Of a DNA stretch of 64,000 nt, positions 33,494 to 43,700 are shown in pieces (the first letter of the stretch is position 1; every line of letters starts with the position of its first letter). Under the pieces are notes generated by a model that was not told where the DNA came from, ran no database searches, and was given only the letters and a program-made list of their open reading frames with translations. The DNA comes from Megasphaera sp. AM44-1BH (lineage in GTDB: Bacteria > Bacillota > Negativicutes > Veillonellales > Megasphaeraceae): NCBI RefSeq assembly GCF_003467125.1, contig NZ_QSFA01000003.1, positions 62,001 through 126,000 of the forward strand, in the 5' to 3' direction. Both the position numbers and the translations under genes were made by a program.

Positions 33494-36019
33494 TCACAAA
33501 TCAAAGCCGAAATCCCCAGCGAAGGGAAGATCCATAATGAACGGATGGCGGAATACGTCTATGCCCGTTTCCGCGTCTTTGATGACCAGGAAATACGACT
33601 GGCTGACATCATACTCCTGATTTTTGAACGTAAAGCGGATCCGGAATGTCCGCTTGGCCGGGTCTTCTTCCCGACTGTCGGCCACATGTGTGATTTCATT
33701 AGAAACAGGCTGGCCTTCGGCATCTACAAAACCAATCAGATACGTGGCTTCTTTGACAGCCTCCCCGACCGGTTCCGACTGGATGAAATCCAGCGTCGTA
33801 ATGAGATTGGTAATCTTACTGATGGTGTTGATGAAGCGGATTTGTACCGTCCGCACATCTGCTTTGCCCCGTTCCATATGGACATCAATGACCGGGACCA
33901 GCATTTCCTGCGGCGAAGAGCCACCGTGTACATAATTCTGGCCGCCGCTGCCCCGTGTCTTGAATACACTGGTCCCAATGGGGAAAGAAACTATCCGGCT
34001 GTCATCGTTCCCCAGCAGGTAGCCGAGATTCAGGTTCTGCACACCGTCTTCCCGGATGCCTTCCTGAGAGATGATGTAACGCCGTTTCACAATATCATAG
34101 TGATGGACGTTTCCGATTTTATCCGATTCCTGCACCTTATTTCGCTTGTAAATGAACCCGTGGTCGGCCGTCACGATGAAATGATGTGTATTAGCACCGT
34201 TATGGACTTTTTCGATGAAATCCAGGATTTCTTTCACGGCTTCTTCACAGGCCTGGAACACTTCATCTTCGGCATGTTCGCCACGGACATCTATCTGGTC
34301 GTGATATACGTAAATGACCTGCTGGCCCGTGAAAATATCCCGCATATCCAGTGTTTTCATGTGTTTCACGTCATCAAAGGATACACAGCAGGCCATCGGC
34401 TGCCATGCCTGCAATGCTTTTTCCCGGTTCTGGATGTCGATACAGTATGCCCCGTCAACGAGTTCTTTTCCTTCCGGGGACAGTTCCAGCTTCCGATGAG
34501 GCAGGAGGGCCGACATGCCCAGCCGCGTATACGACGGCAAGGTGCTGAGCATCGCCCCGATTTTCACTTCGCTGCGGGGATTATCAGCCAGGCGGTCAAA
34601 AAGCTCCCGTCCTGTTTCGTAACGCATAGCATCGGAAATAATGACCATAACCCGGTCTTTGCAGGCACCGACATAATGGTCATAGAAATTACGTTGCAGG
34701 GGAATCACCGATAAAGCCTTATCTTCCATGATACCCGCATTCCATTCCGGCAATAATTTACTCAGGTATTCATTGGTATACATATTTTCAATCAATATCC
34801 GCAGTGGTTCATAAACGCTGGCATCGGCAAGCTGATCCAGATGGTAATAAAAATGGCGGTAAGCCTTATCAATCTGGTACAGATTGTTTTCATAGGCCGT
34901 AATGATATCCCGGAATCCCTCAGGATACGACTGGCCGGTCAGCCTTTCCAGTTTGCCGGCACAGATAAACATGTCGTATACAGGTTCCCGCTGCTGGCCG
35001 AAATGTGTCTTTTTGCGAAATTCGCAAAGTGCGGGAATACTGTAGCCACCTAAATGCGCATCCACATTTTCCGCTTCCAGACGGCCGGCAATCCACTGGA
35101 TCAACAGCGTATCGATATCAGCGAAGCAGCCGCAGGCAATCAAGCTTTCCAGAGGGTACGTTTTCAGTGAATCTGCGACATGGAGCTGCTTGCTGGCAAA
35201 GAGTGACAGCCTGTCAAAAACAGCCTGATAGACAACGCTGTTCATCATGCTGTCCAAGAAAGCAATGGCATTGCCGGGCTTGCACATTTTGAAAGGTTCC
35301 CAACTACCTGGTACGGGTTCCATGATTTCATGAGCGGCACAGGTCACAAACAGGGCCAGTACCAGCCTGGCTATGCCCGGATTTTCCCAGGCCAGGCCAA
35401 AATGGCGGGTGCACAAATCCCAAAAAGAATCCATCAAATCAAAACGGGCCAATTCGTCAAAAATCCGATGGTTTTTCTGGCTTTCTTCATTGAGGATGAT
35501 GCGCAGTGCTTCTTCAAGCGAACACGTCCGGGCGCCTGCCAGGGCACATATCATACCCAGGCGGATCGTCGTTCCGTCGTACTGGCTGATACCCAGGTCA
35601 TAAAATTTCTTCGTCCGCTCTTTATTGGCAAAAAAGCGGATATGTTGCTCCAGGACCGGCTTCCATTCTTCATTGATGCCGAGATCGACAGCGAGCAAAG
35701 AGGCCCGGTCTGCATAAAAACGCCGCGAATAGAGCAGGATATCTTCCAAATGATTCTCGTGGACGTCGGGCTTGGGAAAAGGGGCATAAATGAGATAATT
35801 CGTAGTCCGGTCTTCCCGTTCGAGGAAGAGCTTGGTAGCAAATTGCGTATCCGGCTTAAGATGCAGGATTTTTGCCTCATCCAGATGCAGGGAATCTACA
35901 TCTTCGGCAAATTCAGCCCGGTCATCATACCAAAATACCAGTTTCCGGATTCCGTCTCCACCTGTATGAAATTCTTCATTCAGTCTGTTTTCTATTTGCT
36001 TGAGATTTAATTCTGCCAT
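33494..36019 (-). CDS. pglZ: BREX phosphatase PglZ (type A)
   Basis: 841 residues. The alkaline-phosphatase-like core is visible: Asp463 in VIISDAMRYETG, the nearby STLPSYTRLGMSALLPH block, and Asp619-His620 in TADHGFIYKR. The N-terminal ~400 residues are the helical region specific to the BREX-1 form. PglZ is the signature protein of BREX and Pgl systems and is essential for defence in characterised systems; its substrate is unknown. It lies 27 bases after the fic stop, with a weak ribosome site. Confidence 0.95.
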   Translation of the reverse strand: MAELNLKQIENRLNEEFHTGGDGIRKLVFWYDDRAEFAEDVDSLHLDEAKILHLKPDTQFATKLFLEREDRTTNYLIYAPFPKPDVHENHLEDILLYSRRFYADRASLLAVDLGINEEWKPVLEQHIRFFANKERTKKFYDLGISQYDGTTIRLGMICALAGARTCSLEEALRIILNEESQKNHRIFDELARFDLMDSFWDLCTRHFGLAWENPGIARLVLALFVTCAAHEIMEPVPGSWEPFKMCKPGNAIAFLDSMMNSVVYQAVFDRLSLFASKQLHVADSLKTYPLESLIACGCFADIDTLLIQWIAGRLEAENVDAHLGGYSIPALCEFRKKTHFGQQREPVYDMFICAGKLERLTGQSYPEGFRDIITAYENNLYQIDKAYRHFYYHLDQLADASVYEPLRILIENMYTNEYLSKLLPEWNAGIMEDKALSVIPLQRNFYDHYVGACKDRVMVIISDAMRYETGRELFDRLADNPRSEVKIGAMLSTLPSYTRLGMSALLPHRKLELSPEGKELVDGAYCIDIQNREKALQAWQPMACCVSFDDVKHMKTLDMRDIFTGQQVIYVYHDQIDVRGEHAEDEVFQACEEAVKEILDFIEKVHNGANTHHFIVTADHGFIYKRNKVQESDKIGNVHHYDIVKRRYIISQEGIREDGVQNLNLGYLLGNDDSRIVSFPIGTSVFKTRGSGGQNYVHGGSSPQEMLVPVIDVHMERGKADVRTVQIRFINTISKITNLITTLDFIQSEPVGEAVKEATYLIGFVDAEGQPVSNEITHVADSREEDPAKRTFRIRFTFKNQEYDVSQSYFLVIKDAETGIDVFRHPFIMDLPFAGDFGFDL

Positions 36020-36046
36020 AATTCACCGACTCTTCATAGGAAATAG

Positions 36047-37072
36047 TTATTTGTCTGGCAAATTGACCTGCCAATATCCGCCTTTACTGGCGCCATGCCG
36101 GATTAACAATCCCTGCTTCTTCAATTTAGCAATGATTCGCTCTACTTGTCTAGGGGTAATAGCCAATGTTTCAGCTAATACCTTTATTGTTAATCTTCCG
36201 TCTTGCTGAAGCAGCAGTAGTACTTTCTGTTCGTTTATACCGACATTTTTACCGACATTTACACTGACATGTATACCGACATTTGATTTTTTTTGTTGTT
36301 CATTCTGCGATTCTGCCAATTCTTTCAAGGCATCGCGAATCATTTGTAACATAAATTCCACGAAAACAGTGGATTCTCCATCATTGTTTGCCATTTGCAA
36401 GGCGTGATAATACGCTTCCTGGTTTTCATGTACCAGTGTCTCTATAGGCAGCCAGGCAAAAAAAGGCTGCCATTTTTGTAGTATTACCGACTGCCACAAT
36501 CTGCCGGTCCGGCCATTGCCATCGGCAAAAGGATGAATATATTCAAATTCATAATGAAAAATGCAACTTTTTATTAATGGATGATAGTTCGAATGTTTCA
36601 TCCAGGTAAACAATTGCAGAATCAATTCCGGCACGTAACGAGCGGGAGTCCCGGCATGAACCAGCTGCGTTCCCGCAAAAACACCTACATTGCCCGAACG
36701 GAAGCATCCCGCTTCCTTTACCAATCCGGTCATCATCATTTTATGGGCCGTCAGTAAATCCTGAATGCTGTACGGATCAAAAGCAGCTGCCTTTTCATAC
36801 ACTTCATAGGCATTTTTTACTTCACAAATGTCTTGCGGTGGTCCTAAAACCCGTTTTCCCTCAATGACATCTGTCACTTGTTGAAGGGATAAGGTATTCT
36901 GCTCAATAGCCAACGAGGAATGAATCGAGCGGATGCGGTTTTCCCGGCGTAAAACAGGATTAGGATGTAGCAATTCATAGGTTGCAATCATACCCACATA
37001 TTGACCAATCTCAATTGTAAGATTTGTTATTTCCTCCGTCATTGTAAAAGGAGGTATATAGTCATTACTCAT
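36047..37072 (-). CDS. Fic-family AMP-transferase-like protein with C-terminal winged helix
   Basis: 341 residues. The Fic motif HPFADGNGRTGR starts at His180, all residues intact. An N-terminal helix SSLAIEQN (52-59) fits the autoinhibitory motif of class II Fic proteins, with Glu57. A short linker of repeated N-V-G (36238-36284, four 12-base units) leads to a C-terminal winged helix (TIKVLAETLAITPRQVERII). It starts 3 bases after the pglX stop, with the ribosome site inside pglX, so it is made together with BREX. Fic enzymes usually transfer AMP to proteins; the target here is unknown. Confidence 0.88.
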   Translation of the reverse strand: MSNDYIPPFTMTEEITNLTIEIGQYVGMIATYELLHPNPVLRRENRIRSIHSSLAIEQNTLSLQQVTDVIEGKRVLGPPQDICEVKNAYEVYEKAAAFDPYSIQDLLTAHKMMMTGLVKEAGCFRSGNVGVFAGTQLVHAGTPARYVPELILQLFTWMKHSNYHPLIKSCIFHYEFEYIHPFADGNGRTGRLWQSVILQKWQPFFAWLPIETLVHENQEAYYHALQMANNDGESTVFVEFMLQMIRDALKELAESQNEQQKKSNVGIHVSVNVGKNVGINEQKVLLLLQQDGRLTIKVLAETLAITPRQVERIIAKLKKQGLLIRHGASKGGYWQVNLPDK

Positions 37073-37075
37073 AGG

Positions 37076-40000
37076 TTACTCCTTTTCATGGGGCCATTCC
37101 GTGAGGTATTCGTGCCAGAGGGAGTCTTTGGCCATGATGGCTTTGGAGTCGGCCAATACTTCGTAAAATTTACCGTCCCGGCCGGTCTGGGCTTTGCGGT
37201 AGTTGATTTTGACGCCATCGTCCAGGTCGAGGTGAATCTGGTCCAGGGCCAGGTGGCCCAGCTTAGCATCATAGTCCTGACATTCTTTGATTTGCTTCTT
37301 CATCTTTTCCAGCCGCTTTTCCGCTACCGATACTTCATGGGCCGAATGGCTGTGGTCGATAACATCCTGCATGCGATTGACTTCATTGCTGTAAATCCGT
37401 TCCATGCGGTGGAGATAATCGGCACGGACCCGGCCGGTGGTGTTTTCATCGCAGCGGTGGAGATAAACGAGGGCCTTGAAGCCGTTCTGTTTGCCACTGT
37501 CATAGAGCCAGTAAATCGGCCGTTTCTGATAGGTTTTGCAGTGGTCCTTGAAGAAATCCTTGAGGAAATAATTACGGATGACTTCACGGCTCGATTTGCC
37601 CCGCGTACCCAGTGCATCGGCGATAAAGGCGAGGTTTTCTTCCAACGTATCGGCACCATAGACGGTCTTCACGAAATCGACGAAACGGCCGACAATATCA
37701 TCATCAAAATAGTCTTCATCGGTGATGGGCAGGACATTATCTTCATCAGGCAGGAACGTTGTATACTTAGAATCATCCCAGTCGCCGCCGGCATAGGCCA
37801 GGCCCGGCGTATCGAGAGAGTAGCGGCCGAACATGCAGCCCACTGCATAGGAAATAAAGGATTTGATGACGTCCTGCTTGGTGAGGACGTAGTTACTGTC
37901 TTTCATTGATTCCGGCACATCGTCTTTCGTATCGAAAATCCGGTGAACCGTTACATCCTTATCTGATTCTTCAGGCGTTAACTCATTTTTCAAGCCGTAA
38001 ATATCGATAAAAATGCGGTTCAGTTCTTCTTCATTCTGTTTCAATTGCTGGAAACAATCAGTATAATCTTGTTTAAATGTATCATAAGCATCTTCTAATT
38101 CAGTTGGTTTATTTTTTAACAATGGATGAACTGTAAAATCCCAGGAAATTTCTGAAGAATCCCAGTCTGCTTTAGCAAGATGAACGCATTTTTTTGCTAA
38201 AACTTCTATTTCTTTAATTTTGTGGTTATCAATAGTTAATGGAAGTGACATAATATGCCCTGCTTCAAAATTCAAAGTAGGGCTAGTCACTTGAAGAAGT
38301 TGTAAAGAAACTTTTGAATTTAAAAAGGCAATAAAATACCATATATCCCCATCAGGAATATATGCTGTTCCACCACCTCCATAAATGCAATTCTCTACTA
38401 ATCGCATTGATGGTTTAGATGAAGAAATTGCAGACCATGTAATGATTTTTTTAAAATAGTCATCTGTATTTTGAGGTCGTGATTTTAATTTGCCATCTGC
38501 ATTTCGAAAGTTTCTTAACTCTAATCCATCATTTTCCCACAAAACAACGTTATAAAGATTGCCATACCATTTTCTGAATTCTCCTCCTTTTGTATATGAA
38601 AACCATTTGAATTTATAAGTATCTTGTTTTCCTCTAGCACTAAAATTTATTTTATTTATGTTGATTTCAAACCAATATCTTACAAATCTATCAACATCAC
38701 ATGTATCAAGCCCCTTTTGAGCTTTTCCATAATCACCAAGTTTCTTATATCTAAATGAATGTAATATTTTCTGGCTAACCCAATACGCCACGGGGCTTCC
38801 AGGAATTTTAGCAAAATTTTCTTGCTTACTCACATACCTATTTTGGGCTGACAAAAACATGTCTTCTTTGCCCTGTTGTGTCGTCGGTTCAATAAGTCGG
38901 CAATATTCTCCCTGGTATCCGTTTGAAAATGCTTTTCGTAGAACAAAACTGGTCGTCTGTACGACTTCGCCGCCGATTTCTTCAAAGGCCCGTGGACCTA
39001 AATGAGCCATATTGACAATCATCTTTTGCAATATCTTTTCCCTCAGCTTTTCATAGCTGGAAAGGAACATCCAGGCGTGCTGGGTAATCATGGCTTGATA
39101 GCCGTTTGGCTTAGTCATGGCTCCGCATTGTTCAATGAAAACGGCAAAGAGGTCGCTCTTACTGTCGGGATAGTTGTCCTTGACATACTTCGACAGCTTG
39201 GCATCCATGCCGCCACTGCCCATATAAGGCGGATTGGTCACGACGACATCATATTTTCTGGATAACAGCTTGGCCTGACGGATGAGTTTGGGAATTTTGT
39301 CAGCCATTTCATCAGCCCAAGCGGCAAAGAGGATGTTTTCCGAACCTTTTTGCCGGATTTCTTCCAGATATTCCTGGAGATTGTCATAATCTGCCGGCTC
39401 GACCTTGAGGATGGAGCCATATTCTTTGGCATCATGAAACAAGTCAATCAATTCATCAGCCTGCACAATATAAGTTTGGTCCAGTGTCAATTGGCCAAAA
39501 TCACTGCCGGCAAATTCCTGCCATTTCGAGAGGCCGTTGCTTTCTTCGATGGCATAGATATGGGGCTGGAGGCCCCGGCTCAGGAAGCGCCGGTCATACT
39601 GGCGGGCTTTCATCATGACAGCAAAATAGGCCAGCTGGGCTGCCCGTTCGTCGATATCGAGACCATAGAGATTATGTTCGACAATACTGATGGCGGCATC
39701 ACGGTCACGATAGCCCCGGCTCTGATAGATTTGCATAAGTACATCAAACATATAGACCAGGATATGGCCGCTGCCACAGCAGGGATCGAGGCAGGTCAGG
39801 TCTTCCGGGTTGAGCTTACTGTGTTCAGCATATATCTGATTCAGTTGTTTCTGGACGGATTCTTCTTGTTCGGCTTCGTCGAGATAATATTTCCATTGCC
39901 CTTTGAGGTCCTCATTGGGATGGCCTTCTATCCACAACCGCCCCAGGGAATTTTCTACCATGTAGCGGACGATCCAGTCCGGCGTAAACAGCTGGGTAGC

Positions 40001-40768
40001 AGCCGGGATATCCTCTTTCTTTATTTTTTCACTGCTCTTACGGGCAAAGACTTTATCTTTCGGTTCTGTATTGTAATACTGATAAAACCAGCCGATGATC
40101 TGCACCTGGTCCCGGAAATCATCCTCAGGTATATCATGGACGAGGTGCCAGACGACGCCGTCCCGGTCAGAAATGGTGAGGGTAAGCAGAAGTTCCGTAT
40201 AGTCGGCGATGGTTTCAAACAGCATGGGCAGGGGTTCATTCAGGGCATTACATTCCTTGAGGAACAGCATCTGAAACAGGTCGTCGGTCTGGTTGTTTGT
40301 TTTCCAGTCTACGATTTGCCGCGATTCGTCTTCACTAAACGTTAAGTCCGAATCGAACGGCGACGTTACCAGATCCGGTTCGATCTTTTCCGGATTATCC
40401 GAAGACAGGACACGGACATGGCCGGGCAGATAATTGTTCACTTCCATGAACCGGATGGCGATGAGACGATTGAACCAGGTATAGGCAGTTTCTTCCATGA
40501 TACGGGAAAAAGCCTCCGGATAGGAGATGTCTTTGGCCTTTTCCCTGATGACGGCCACGAGATTGTTCCGCTGGGCGATAGCGTCTCCCGTAACGATAGC
40601 CGGTTCTTTTAAGCCGATATCGAAGAACTGGGCATCCTTCGTAGACTGGGGCAGCGGGTCCTGTATCTCTTTGTCGGTGATGCCCAGGAGCCGCGCCCTA
40701 TATACGCTGTCGGCAATAAGTTTGTTTCTCGCCCAGATGGCAAATTTCTTTATAGCCGTTTTATCCAT
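37076..40768 (-). CDS. pglX: BREX adenine-specific DNA methyltransferase PglX
   Basis: 1,230 residues. Motif I (SAM site) DPCCGSG at 328-334 and catalytic NPPY at 512-515 define an N6-adenine methyltransferase. In type 1 BREX it methylates a non-palindromic 5-7 bp site on host DNA to mark self. Residues ~640-910 form the target-recognition region; the DNA there (~38,040-38,850) is conspicuously AT-rich compared with both sides, suggesting replacement by recombination. The frame is intact. It is followed by fic without a gap. Confidence 0.95.
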   Translation of the reverse strand: MDKTAIKKFAIWARNKLIADSVYRARLLGITDKEIQDPLPQSTKDAQFFDIGLKEPAIVTGDAIAQRNNLVAVIREKAKDISYPEAFSRIMEETAYTWFNRLIAIRFMEVNNYLPGHVRVLSSDNPEKIEPDLVTSPFDSDLTFSEDESRQIVDWKTNNQTDDLFQMLFLKECNALNEPLPMLFETIADYTELLLTLTISDRDGVVWHLVHDIPEDDFRDQVQIIGWFYQYYNTEPKDKVFARKSSEKIKKEDIPAATQLFTPDWIVRYMVENSLGRLWIEGHPNEDLKGQWKYYLDEAEQEESVQKQLNQIYAEHSKLNPEDLTCLDPCCGSGHILVYMFDVLMQIYQSRGYRDRDAAISIVEHNLYGLDIDERAAQLAYFAVMMKARQYDRRFLSRGLQPHIYAIEESNGLSKWQEFAGSDFGQLTLDQTYIVQADELIDLFHDAKEYGSILKVEPADYDNLQEYLEEIRQKGSENILFAAWADEMADKIPKLIRQAKLLSRKYDVVVTNPPYMGSGGMDAKLSKYVKDNYPDSKSDLFAVFIEQCGAMTKPNGYQAMITQHAWMFLSSYEKLREKILQKMIVNMAHLGPRAFEEIGGEVVQTTSFVLRKAFSNGYQGEYCRLIEPTTQQGKEDMFLSAQNRYVSKQENFAKIPGSPVAYWVSQKILHSFRYKKLGDYGKAQKGLDTCDVDRFVRYWFEININKINFSARGKQDTYKFKWFSYTKGGEFRKWYGNLYNVVLWENDGLELRNFRNADGKLKSRPQNTDDYFKKIITWSAISSSKPSMRLVENCIYGGGGTAYIPDGDIWYFIAFLNSKVSLQLLQVTSPTLNFEAGHIMSLPLTIDNHKIKEIEVLAKKCVHLAKADWDSSEISWDFTVHPLLKNKPTELEDAYDTFKQDYTDCFQQLKQNEEELNRIFIDIYGLKNELTPEESDKDVTVHRIFDTKDDVPESMKDSNYVLTKQDVIKSFISYAVGCMFGRYSLDTPGLAYAGGDWDDSKYTTFLPDEDNVLPITDEDYFDDDIVGRFVDFVKTVYGADTLEENLAFIADALGTRGKSSREVIRNYFLKDFFKDHCKTYQKRPIYWLYDSGKQNGFKALVYLHRCDENTTGRVRADYLHRMERIYSNEVNRMQDVIDHSHSAHEVSVAEKRLEKMKKQIKECQDYDAKLGHLALDQIHLDLDDGVKINYRKAQTGRDGKFYEVLADSKAIMAKDSLWHEYLTEWPHEKE

Positions 40769-40788
40769 GATGTCCCTGCCCTTTCCAA

Positions 40789-43700
40789 TTAAAATTCAAC
40801 ATTAATAATCGTGTCTTTATCTAGTTCGCTCAGTAATTTTTTCCGCAAGGCATCGATATAGGCATCGACATCCTGGGGCGATTCCAGACGCCACGAAGCC
40901 GTCCCGGTCATGGACTTGATAGTCACGTTCTTTGTCTTTTTGATAGGCGGCGTAACCTTAGGCGTGTTTTCTTTCGTTCCGGACTGGCCCGGGGCATTCT
41001 TTCTGTTCTTTTCGGCCTGTTCCCGTGCCAGTTTGTTATCCTTGGCGTCCATTTCATTGAGCAGGCGGATTTTCAACGCATCGGCCTGGTCAGCAAAGCT
41101 GCGCAGTGTCGATACGTTATTGCACCGGTCCACTCTTCGCAGCAGATCATCGAACTGGTGTGTATAGGAATCTTTCTTTTCTTCCTGATAGGACTTTTCC
41201 CGCAGTACGTCCATAACGCGTTGACGAGAGCTGTAGATAGAATCGCGGACCGGTTTTTCCTGTTCATCCAGGACCGCAGTATAAAGCGCCCCGAATGTAT
41301 TCAGCAGTTCCGGCAGGCGGGGAATATCCCGATACGGATTATCTTCATACAGAATCCGCTTGATTTCTTTTACCGTGCCTTCCAATTCACGGTTGACGAT
41401 ATAGTTTTTGCTGTCATCATAAATTTTCATCGAGTTCAGGGCATTATCAAAAATCTGCTTTTGTTCACCCTGGAAAAATCCCTGGATTGGTTCATAGTCT
41501 TCGGCAAAATCAAGCAAATCATCCTTAGCATCGACGATTTCTTTATAAAATTCTTTCGTAGACCGTGTTGCCAGGATGTCCTGCAACAGCCGGATTCCCT
41601 GACCGATTACGTTTTTTCCCGGATAGGCATCATTATTTTCATAATATACCTGTACTTTTTCTAATTGGGACAGCAATTTCTGGAATCCGTTGCGGGTATG
41701 CTGCATCAGTTCGTCTTCATCGTCTGTTGCCGGAGTGATTTGCAGCAGTTCCCGCATAATGTCTTTACACGTATTTTTATCCTTGCTGGAAATGCGAATT
41801 TTCCGTTCCATCATCAGTTTTTCTACGAATTGTCTCTTCGTGATATAATTGATGATTTCATCTTTCGTTTTGTTCATCAGGCTGACCGGAACCCCATTGA
41901 CGGTAAAGGCGATATCGCCCTGACGGAACAACTGGGCTACGAGGTATTCCACATCGTCTTCGACAAAGCCATAGGGAGCTTTCATGAACCGGTCTTTGAC
42001 CGATTTGAGGGACGTTTTCAGGTGCGCCTGGGAATTCATCTGGATATAGGCCAGTACGTCATCCAGAGCCAGCTGGTTGGCCTGGCGCGTCTGATCCAGA
42101 TTGAGCGCGGTCTGTCCGTTTTGGGCAAACAATTTGCGTATGCTGCTTTCATCAAAAGGTGTGTCAATGTAATATAATTTGTTGTATACCTTATCGACAA
42201 GGTGATGCAATGCATCCTGAATGCGGACATTGACATCTTTGGCCTTGATATCCGCCGGGCTGCCGTTAATGTAGATGGTGGCGTTCTTCAGATTTTCCAT
42301 CAGGAATAAGCGGGCATTGTCATAGCGTTCCCGCATTTCCAGCCGTTTTCCTTCTTTGATGCTTTCGTACTGCACCATCGAGGCCGTCGTATTGCGGCGC
42401 AGGAATTTTTCAATTTTCAGGTACGTCTGGATTTCATCCATAAAGGCCCGGTCATTGGGAAGGGCTATCAGGACATCTGGCTGTGCGATGGATAAAGAAG
42501 CCAGCATGGCGTCATCGGTAATATCCGAAGCCGGCGTCAGGATATGGATGCCGATATCATTGCCTTTTGTTACTTTATAGGGGTATTCATCGACGGTCTG
42601 ATTAAAGCTGAATGTATAGCGGCCGTTGAATTTGGGATAACGGTATTTTTTGTCCGTAAAAATATCTTCAAAGACCATTTCCGAAATTTTGTGGATGACA
42701 TCGGCATTGTCGATATCTTCGCTTTCGATTTCCCGGTTAATTTCCTGTTCTTCGTTTGTCAGGAATACATAGGATTCGCCATTTTTCTGTACCAGCATCT
42801 GGCGGATCAGGACTTTCAGAGCCTCTTCGACTTTTTCCTTCAGGGTAATCCGGTCTTCCCCGAGATTATCCATCATGAGGGTCGTAATATTATCGACATT
42901 CGGCGTCATGTCCTGTACGTATTTGATGAGGAACAGTGTTTTCAGTACGTTGATGGCAAAGACATCGCCGGTCTTGTGATCCGGGTTGATATAGTCATTT
43001 TCATAGGCTTTGATGATGACACTGCGATGGCTGTGGTCGAGGAAATTTTCCATCGGCGTGTAGAAAGCATAGAACGGGATAATCGTGCCCTGCTGTTCAT
43101 GCATATAGGCCACTGCCGATTCTTTGAACATGGCCAGCATGGAGCGTTCCCCTTCGGACAGATGCTTGCCGGAAGCACCGTGGGTACGGATAGCGGTCAG
43201 GACGGAACCGAGCAGATTGAACTGATACGGGATAAACGGATAAACGGCGGCAAAATCGTCTTTTCCTGTGTACAATTTGCGTTCTACCGAGTCGGTGAAG
43301 ACAATCTTGTTCTTGATGGTCGTTTCTTCCTGGCCGTACAGGAGACGCAACGTCTGGGCGGCAGTATCATTTTTTTCGAGGATACGTTTTTTGATGACCG
43401 CATCGACATTGGCGGAAGACAGGGACAGGCGGGTATCAAAGCGGCCCTGGATTTTGGAGAAATCGTTGCCTTTGACTTTGATAATGGAATCGATATCCTG
43501 CTGGGATGTGACAATGACCCAGGCTTTGCCATTGCAGGCACTGCCCAGATCTTCGGTCACGGTCTGCAAGTTGAGCATGAGATTACGGTCGTCACCGATA
43601 TACTGGCCGACTTCATCGACGAGGAACACGACATGATGGTTATGACCTTTTTCGTCGATATACTTTTTGACGCGGCCAGCAAATTCTTCGATAGAGATGC

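Noticed and set aside
33545..34714. 389-codon open frame antisense to pglZ, with similar long frames opposite brxL and pglX
   Set aside because: All are mirror frames of conserved BREX genes; no ribosome sites or domains.
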